DNA of 64,000 nt from DASSKA01 sp963839365. GTDB lineage: Bacteria > Actinomycetota > Actinomycetes > Propionibacteriales > Nocardioidaceae. Every line of letters starts with the position of its first letter. The stretch's first letter is position 1. This document shows, in pieces, positions 59,221 to 64,000 of the stretch. Under the pieces are notes generated by a model that saw nothing but the letters and a program-made list of their open reading frames with translations, searched no databases and was not told where the DNA came from. A program made the translations under genes and the position numbers. The stretch spans positions 372,001 through 436,000 of the forward strand of contig CAWIUT010000003.1 in assembly GCA_963839365.1 (NCBI GenBank), read 5' to 3'.

Positions 59221-61077
59221 CTACTCCCGGTAACGGGACGTGGCCCGGCGGCGCATCGCGAAGACCACGATCAGCGCCACCACGACCACCACTGCGACCG
59301 CGATGCCGATCCACAGACCCGCACCCCCCGAGGAGCTCGCGCCGGACGACGCCGCCGGGGAGGCGGTCCGCCAGCTGATGAACCGGTTCTGCAGCGGGTA
59401 GAACCCGTCGGAGTTCTGTGAGCCGTGCAGGAAGTTGCTGACCTGGTCGGTGCGCAGCGCGTTCAGGCTGTTCTTGTAGTACAAGATGATGTCGGCATTT
59501 GCCTGGTAGAGGATCGACTCCATCTTCTTGATGGTCTGCGCGCGCTGGGCGGGGTCGAACTGTGTGATCTGCTGGTTGAACAGCTTGTCGTACTGAGGGT
59601 TGCAGTAGAACGAGTCCGTGTTTCCGCCGGTGCCGTTGTCGAGAGGCAGAGTCGCGCAGGTCTGGATGCTCAGCAGGTACGTCGGGTCCGGACCGGTGCC
59701 CCAGCCGTCCATGAGCATGTCCCAGTCACCCTTGGACAGGTTGACGTTCAGCTGGTCGAAGCTCATCGGCTGCACCTTGGTGCCGATGCCAACAGCCTTC
59801 AGCCACTCCTTGATGTAGGGAGCGATCTGCGCGTCCCCTGCGTCGTCGGAGTGGATGCCGAACCGGAAGACCAAAGGCTTGCCGGTCTTGGGGTCGGTGC
59901 GGATGCCGTCGGCCCCCTTCTTGTAGCCGGCCTGGTCCAGGATCTGGTTCGCCTTGGCCGGGTCGAAGTTCAGCGACTGGCTCGCGGAGGGCTTCCAGAA
60001 GAACTGCGGGTAGCCGGGCGGCAGGTAGCCGGCGCCCACGACCCCCTCGCCGTTGAGAACCTTGTTGACGAGCTCCTGGCGGTTGATCGCGAGCGCGATG
60101 GCCTTGCGAACGGTCGGGTCGCCGAGGGCCGGGTTGCCGGTGCCCATCGGCTTGCCCGAGCGAGTCTTGGCCCCGGAGTTGATCTCCAGCGCGGTCCAGC
60201 TGCTGGACGCCTGCTGGTAGGCGTTGATGTTCTTGCTGCTGCCCTTCAGCTGGTCGAACTGGGTGGCGGTCAACCCGCTGACCTGGTCCAGCTGGCCGCT
60301 CTTGAGCGCGGCGACCGCCGCGTCGCTGTTAGAGAAGTACTGGGTGATGAGCCGGTCGTACTTCGGCGCACCAAGGAAGAAGTCCTTGTTGGCCTTCAAG
60401 GTGGCGTACTGGTTGGTGACGTTGCCGACCAGGGTCCACGGACCGTAACCGACCACTGGGAAGTCCATGTTCTTGTAGGACTTCAGGTTGCTCACGTGGC
60501 TCTTCCACACGTGCTCGGGCACGATAGCGATGCCCGAGAGCGGGACGCTCACGTAGAGCATGTTCGCCTGAGGCTTCTTGGTCTTGATCACCAGCGTGGC
60601 GGCGTTCGGTGCCGTCACGCTCTTGAAGTTGGAGACCAGTGACCCGTTCGCAGTGGCGGCCACCGAGTTGTGCATGATCAGGTTGAACGTCCACGCGGCG
60701 TCCTGGGCCGTGATCGGCTTGCCGTCGGTCCACTTCAGCCCCGACCGCAGGTGGAAGGTCCAGGTCAGCTTGTCAGGAGACGTCGTGTACGACTTGGCCA
60801 GGTAGGGCACCGGCTTGCCCTGCTCGTTCAGCCTCATCAGCGCCGGGTAGATGTTTCCGATGATGTCCAGCTCGCCGTCGTAGTAGGACAGGAACGGGTT
60901 GAACGTCGTGATCTGCGTCTCGGCGTTCACCCGCAACGTCGAGCCGGAGCTGCTGGCGGCCGACGCTCCGCCCACGCCGAGCGTGGCAGTGGCGAGCACG
61001 ACCACTCCACCGAGCGCTGCGGCGAGCAGCCGCCCGAGTGCGCGGGGACGGCCCGCGCGCCTCTGGAGAACCATCAT
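59221..61077 (-). CDS. family 5 peptide-binding protein with C-terminal membrane anchor
   Basis: 618 aa extracytoplasmic solute-binding protein. The Sec signal (basic RRAGRPRALGRLL, hydrophobic core to residue ~37, AxA at GGASAAS) has no lipobox Cys. The DppA/OppA-like domain (about 45-570) includes LTWTFHLRSGLKWTDGKPIT and other family 5 segments. Residues 587-609 form a transmembrane helix (IGIAVAVVVVVALIVVFAM) followed by RRR, with a Ser/Ala/Gly-rich linker before it. It therefore appears membrane-tethered at the C-terminus instead of lipidated. AAGGAG precedes the start. Confidence 0.9.
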   Translation of the reverse strand: MMVLQRRAGRPRALGRLLAAALGGVVVLATATLGVGGASAASSSGSTLRVNAETQITTFNPFLSYYDGELDIIGNIYPALMRLNEQGKPVPYLAKSYTTSPDKLTWTFHLRSGLKWTDGKPITAQDAAWTFNLIMHNSVAATANGSLVSNFKSVTAPNAATLVIKTKKPQANMLYVSVPLSGIAIVPEHVWKSHVSNLKSYKNMDFPVVGYGPWTLVGNVTNQYATLKANKDFFLGAPKYDRLITQYFSNSDAAVAALKSGQLDQVSGLTATQFDQLKGSSKNINAYQQASSSWTALEINSGAKTRSGKPMGTGNPALGDPTVRKAIALAINRQELVNKVLNGEGVVGAGYLPPGYPQFFWKPSASQSLNFDPAKANQILDQAGYKKGADGIRTDPKTGKPLVFRFGIHSDDAGDAQIAPYIKEWLKAVGIGTKVQPMSFDQLNVNLSKGDWDMLMDGWGTGPDPTYLLSIQTCATLPLDNGTGGNTDSFYCNPQYDKLFNQQITQFDPAQRAQTIKKMESILYQANADIILYYKNSLNALRTDQVSNFLHGSQNSDGFYPLQNRFISWRTASPAASSGASSSGGAGLWIGIAVAVVVVVALIVVFAMRRRATSRYRE

Positions 61078-61094
61078 GGGTGCGACTCCTTCTG

Positions 61095-62405
61095 TCAGTC
61101 CTGCGCAATCATGCGCGGTGCGGGTCCGTTGTCCGCGGAGGTCGGCGGTCGTGTCGCCGAGACGTCAGCACGCTCACCGCGCTGAAGCGAACCGTCCGGC
61201 CAGAGCACCACCTCGGTGGGGTGCGGCCGGCCGTTGTACCGAGACGTGAACGACGCGGAGTACGCCCCGGCGTGCCCGACAGCCACCAGGTCGCCGCGCC
61301 GCAGCGGCGGGAGGCGGTGGGCTCCGAACGAGTCGGTGGACTCGCACACCGGGCCTTCCACCGCCGTATCGACCGGCTCGCCGCCCGGAAGCGGGTTCTC
61401 GAGGGCACGGACCGGGTGCCGGCTGCCGTAGAGCGCCGGTCGGATCAGCTCCGTCATGCCCGCGTCGAGCACCACCTGCTGGGGGTACGGCGCACGCGGA
61501 CGCGAGTGAAGCACGCGGGTGACCAGCCACCCGGCCGCCCCCACGAGGTAGCGCCCGGGTTCGACCGCCGGGCGTGGCGGCAGCTCCAGCCCTGCGGCGG
61601 CGAGACGCCTGGTCAGGGCGTCGTGAAAGTCCGCGGGGCCGGGGGAGTCGGCCGACTCGAGCGGGAAGCCACCACCGAAGTCCACAGTGTCGGCGTTCTC
61701 GACCGACGACGCGAGCTCGCGCAGCAGCCTAACGGCACGGACCCCCGCGTCGGCCCACGCCGCCACCTCGCGCAGGTCAGAGCCGACGTGCACGTGGATG
61801 CCGCGCACGCGCAACGGGCCTCGGTCGAGACCACCCCGCACCAGGGACCGGATCTCCTCCTCGTCCATCCCGAACTTGCTGCTGCTCTCGCCCACAGCCA
61901 GGCCGGGCAGGGTCTCCGGCCTGACCTGGGGGTTGACCCGCAGCAGCACGTCGAGCGGGGCGAGGCCGTGGCGACCCAGGCCCGCCCGGTCGGCAAGTCG
62001 GGTCAGCGCCTCCGCCTCGGAGGGGGACTCCAAGGCCAGCCAGCGCACCGGCTCCCCCCTGGCCGCGCGGCGCACCGCCCACGCCAGCTCGGCGTCGGTC
62101 TTGCCGATGCCCTCGAAGGTCACCGCCGCGTGCGGCACCCCGGCCAGTGCGGCCTGACGCCACTCCCCGGACGACACCACGTTCGCGCCCAGCCCGTGCC
62201 CGGCCAGCACGCCGACCACGTCCGGCAGGTCGTTGGCCTTGAGCGAGTACTGGCGGACCCAGGGGTCCGGGAAGCCGCCGCGCAGCCGCTGTGCCGCGGC
62301 CGCCAGGCCGGCAGCGTCCATCACGTAGACCGGCGTGCCGAACTGCTCGGCCGCACGGACCAGAGGGACACTCGTCCCACCAGCCCCACTCGCCGCATCG
62401 ATCAC
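61095..62405 (-). CDS. PLP-dependent decarboxylase, diaminopimelate decarboxylase (LysA)-like
   Basis: 436 aa fold type III enzyme. The PLP lysine is in YSLKAND, GIHVHVGSD follows in the barrel, and the beta domain has DAGMTELIRPALYG, PVCESTDSFG (Cys contributed to the partner active site) and YSASFTSRYNGRP; these are LysA hallmarks. It would make lysine from meso-DAP, or decarboxylate a related D-amino acid. As first gene of a peptide-import operon it suggests catabolic use of wall-derived DAP; a housekeeping lysA elsewhere is expected. GTG 62405 coincides with the predicted transcript start (leaderless). Confidence 0.85.
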   Translation of the reverse strand: MIDAASGAGGTSVPLVRAAEQFGTPVYVMDAAGLAAAAQRLRGGFPDPWVRQYSLKANDLPDVVGVLAGHGLGANVVSSGEWRQAALAGVPHAAVTFEGIGKTDAELAWAVRRAARGEPVRWLALESPSEAEALTRLADRAGLGRHGLAPLDVLLRVNPQVRPETLPGLAVGESSSKFGMDEEEIRSLVRGGLDRGPLRVRGIHVHVGSDLREVAAWADAGVRAVRLLRELASSVENADTVDFGGGFPLESADSPGPADFHDALTRRLAAAGLELPPRPAVEPGRYLVGAAGWLVTRVLHSRPRAPYPQQVVLDAGMTELIRPALYGSRHPVRALENPLPGGEPVDTAVEGPVCESTDSFGAHRLPPLRRGDLVAVGHAGAYSASFTSRYNGRPHPTEVVLWPDGSLQRGERADVSATRPPTSADNGPAPRMIAQD

Positions 62406-62411
62406 CGCGTG

Positions 62412-62441
62412 AGTACAGCATGATTCACTTGAGGGGGTCAA
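62412..62441 (-). promoter_or_regulatory. promoter of the peptide-salvage operon
   Basis: Minus strand TTGACC (62441-62436), 18-base spacer, TGTACT (62417-62412). Initiation about 7 bases beyond the -10 box falls at 62405, the GTG of the decarboxylase, predicting a leaderless mRNA. Confidence 0.45.
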
Positions 62442-62442
62442 G
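62428..62442. promoter_or_regulatory. RpiR operator candidate
   Basis: CTTGA-GGGGG-TCAAG, a 15-bp dyad covering the -35 box of the operon promoter and lying 43 bases before the divergent rpiR gene. Its location fits repression by the RpiR protein; binding is inferred. Confidence 0.4.
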
Positions 62443-62484
62443 AGACAATCCTGAACCACATCAAACAGAGATCGGAGAGCTCCG

Positions 62485-63420
62485 GTGAGCAACCAGCAGC
62501 CGGACCCCACCACCGGGGTCGCGGAACGGATCCGGCAGCGGGTCGGCGAGATGACCCCGTCGGAGCGGCGGGTGGCCCGGGTCCTGCTGTCTGGGCCCCT
62601 CACCCTCGGCCTGGAGTCCTCCGCCCGGCTGGCCCGAAGGGTCGGAGTCAGCGGACCGACCGTGAGCCGGTTCGCCGGCCGGCTCGGGTTCGACAGCTAC
62701 GCGGCCTTCCAGAGTGCGCTGCGCGAAGACCTGGCCGCCCGGGTGATGACGCCTGTGGAGGTCTACCGGCGGCACGTCGAGCAGGGAGGCGACGAAGGGC
62801 TCGGCGGAGCCGGCAGCGCCCTGGGCCGGGCGGTGGAGGACACCCTCGCGGGACTGCCCCCCGAGGACTTCACTCGGGCGGCGACCTGCCTGTCGGAGAG
62901 CCGGGGGCAGGTGCTTGTGGTCGGTGGGTGGTTCAGCCACCTGCTCGCCGACTACCTGGCGGCCGTCCTGCGCGAGTTCCGACCCCGGGTCCGCGCAGTG
63001 CCCCCGGTGGCCGGCGAACGCGCCGCGGCCGTCGCAGACGTGGCGAAGAAGGACGTCGTGGTGGCGTTCGACTTCCGGCGCTACGAGCGCGACACCCTCG
63101 AGTTCGCGGAGGCCACCCACGAGGCGGGCGCCCGGGTCGTGCTGTTCACCGACCCGTGGCTGTCCCCGATCGCGGACATCGCGGATGCCGTGCTCCCCGC
63201 CAAGGTGGTCGGGCCGGCTCCGTTCGAGAGCCTCACCCCCACCCTTGCGGTCGTGGAGACACTGCTCACCACGGTGGCCGACCGGCTCGGCGAGAGCGCA
63301 CGCCGCCGGATCGAGCACTTCGGCGGCATCGCGGACCGCTGGGTCCGCCCGTGGCCCACCGCGCCGGTGGAGGAAGCGGCGGATCAGGTCGGGCCACCTT
63401 CACCAGAGGCCCTCAGCTGA
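62485..63420 (+). CDS. MurR/RpiR-family regulator
   Basis: 311 aa from GTG 62485. The N-terminal HTH_6 domain (MTPSERRVARVLL, SSARLARRVGVSGPTVSRFA then RLGFDSYAAFQSAL) is followed by a SIS phosphosugar-binding domain (~130-270; VLVVGGWFSHLLADYLAAVL, VVVAFDFRRYERDTLEFAE). Family members sense sugar phosphates; MurR responds to MurNAc-6-P. It is divergent from the peptide-salvage operon and presumably its regulator. The stop overlaps the convergent B12-binding gene by 8 bases. Confidence 0.88.
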   Translation: MSNQQPDPTTGVAERIRQRVGEMTPSERRVARVLLSGPLTLGLESSARLARRVGVSGPTVSRFAGRLGFDSYAAFQSALREDLAARVMTPVEVYRRHVEQGGDEGLGGAGSALGRAVEDTLAGLPPEDFTRAATCLSESRGQVLVVGGWFSHLLADYLAAVLREFRPRVRAVPPVAGERAAAVADVAKKDVVVAFDFRRYERDTLEFAEATHEAGARVVLFTDPWLSPIADIADAVLPAKVVGPAPFESLTPTLAVVETLLTTVADRLGESARRRIEHFGGIADRWVRPWPTAPVEEAADQVGPPSPEALS

Positions 63421-64000
63421 GCGGCCACTCGCTCGCGGCGGCGACCGGACCGCCTTCCAGCCGACGGGCGCCGATCCGGTCCGCGAGCCGGGCGTCGGCC
63501 CCGGCGCCGCCGAGAGCCACCGGAACCGCGCTCGCCAGCCGGGCCAGCTGCTGTGCCACGGCGTCGAACCGCTCCTGGGTCGTCGCGGCGAGCACGACCC
63601 GGTCGGGTCGCAGCTCGGCCACCGTCTGCTCGAGAGCCTCGAGCGGGGTGTCCGCGCCGAGGTAGCAGGTCCGCCAGCCCTGTCGGGAAAGCACGAGCCC
63701 GTGCATGAGCAGGGCCAGGTCGTGCAGCTCCTGCGGTGGACAGGCCAGCACGACCAGAGGCCCCGTGGTGGCGCCTCCACCCCGGGCCAGGCCCGCCAGA
63801 CGGCCCCGGATGACGTTGCTGGCGAAGTGCTCCTGAGTGACCGTGGCCGTCCCGGCGGCCCATCGTTCGCCGAGCTCGCGCAGGTAGGGCACCAACACGT
63901 CGTCGAGCACGGTCTCCACGGTGAACCCCGCCAGCAGCCGGTCCAGGACCGCCTGGGCGCCGGGCTCGTCCATGGCGTCGAGCGCCGAGCGCAGGTCGGC
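63413..64000 (-). CDS. CarH/LitR-like B12-binding regulator, C-terminal part (5' end outside window)
   Basis: The frame stays open to the window edge, with residues LRSALDAMDEPGAQAVLDRL upstream of the first Met, so the gene continues past 64000 and probably carries a MerR-type HTH there. The visible part is a four-helix B12-binding cap with the Wx9EH motif (RWAAGTATVTQEHFAS) diagnostic of adenosylcobalamin photoreceptors, then a Rossmann cobalamin domain (LVVLACPPQELHDLALLMHG, GWRTCYLGADTPLEAL). CarH proteins repress DNA in the dark and release it when light breaks the Co-C bond. Targets, often carotenoid or photolyase genes, would lie beyond the edge. Confidence 0.85.
   Translation of the reverse strand, partial: ADLRSALDAMDEPGAQAVLDRLLAGFTVETVLDDVLVPYLRELGERWAAGTATVTQEHFASNVIRGRLAGLARGGGATTGPLVVLACPPQELHDLALLMHGLVLSRQGWRTCYLGADTPLEALEQTVAELRPDRVVLAATTQERFDAVAQQLARLASAVPVALGGAGADARLADRIGARRLEGGPVAAASEWPLS

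Noticed and set aside
1..64000. tRNA, rRNA or other structured RNA genes
   Set aside because: No cloverleaf with conserved T-loop or rRNA-like stretch was recognised in the intergenic gaps; a covariance search was not possible.

Overview
The window is high-GC chromosomal DNA, densely coding on both strands with many GTG starts and 4-base start/stop overlaps. These features, together with the gene families (mycobacterial HisN type, Rv2629-like protein, SigB/SigF-type sigma factor, DUF222/HNH remnant, DUF3140, WS/DGAT enzymes), indicate an actinomycete. The genus cannot be fixed from sequence alone. No rRNA, tRNA or CRISPR was recognised.

Layout. 1-4.7 kb: DoxX, then aroA-rsgA-hisN, a frameshifted SnoaL-like gene and a CBS-domain protein. 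4.7-7.1 kb: an arsenic cassette, with arsI divergent from arsR-acr3-arsC and two operator-like dyads between them. 7.1-14.2 kb: a decayed DUF222/HNH gene, an FKBP isomerase, S4 and DUF445 proteins, a MetE-like enzyme, a Zn alcohol/formaldehyde dehydrogenase and a FUSC membrane protein. 14.3-20.8 kb: an Rv2629-like protein, a truncated epimerase, a SigB/SigF-type promoter and sigma factor gene, then an unusual 828-aa fusion of a lipid glycosyltransferase with a wax ester/diacylglycerol acyltransferase, a DMT transporter and an SDR.

20.8-31.4 kb (minus strand): a compact hopanoid operon, dxs-hpnC-hpnD-hpnE-polyprenyl synthase-shc-(hpnG::ispH)-hpnH. It holds the first and last enzymes of the MEP isoprenoid pathway as well as the route from FPP to squalene, hopene and C35 hopanoids. 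IspH is fused to the HpnG nucleosidase. A MarR gene lies just upstream; palindromes sit at its own 5' end and over the operon's -10 box.

32-37 kb: a membrane protein, a VWA/MoxR-type ATPase pair, a frameshifted HAD phosphatase and a UdgX remnant. 37.3-44.2 kb: a purine-catabolic operon (three xanthine dehydrogenase subunits plus an 8-oxoguanine deaminase-like amidohydrolase) divergent from a PucR regulator, with a 17-bp tandem repeat between them. 44.2-47 kb: an N-terminally truncated prolyl oligopeptidase, then a complete IS481-family element with 26-bp inverted repeats and an 8-bp target duplication. 47-52.7 kb: CtaG-like/VKOR/DUF929 redox-membrane genes, DUF302, dimethylargininase, a second WS/DGAT and DUF3140.

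52.8-63.4 kb: a minus-strand operon encoding a DAP-decarboxylase-like enzyme, a peptide ABC importer (binding protein, two permeases, two ATPases), an S66 LD-carboxypeptidase and an M20 peptidase, divergent from an RpiR/MurR-type regulator. I infer that it takes up and salvages peptides, possibly cell-wall muropeptides. The right edge carries the 3' part of a CarH/LitR-like B12-binding regulator with the Wx9EH motif of B12 photoreceptors.

Several genes are visibly broken (SnoaL, DUF222, epimerase, HAD, UdgX, oligopeptidase). Single-base frameshifts could be real decay or sequencing errors.
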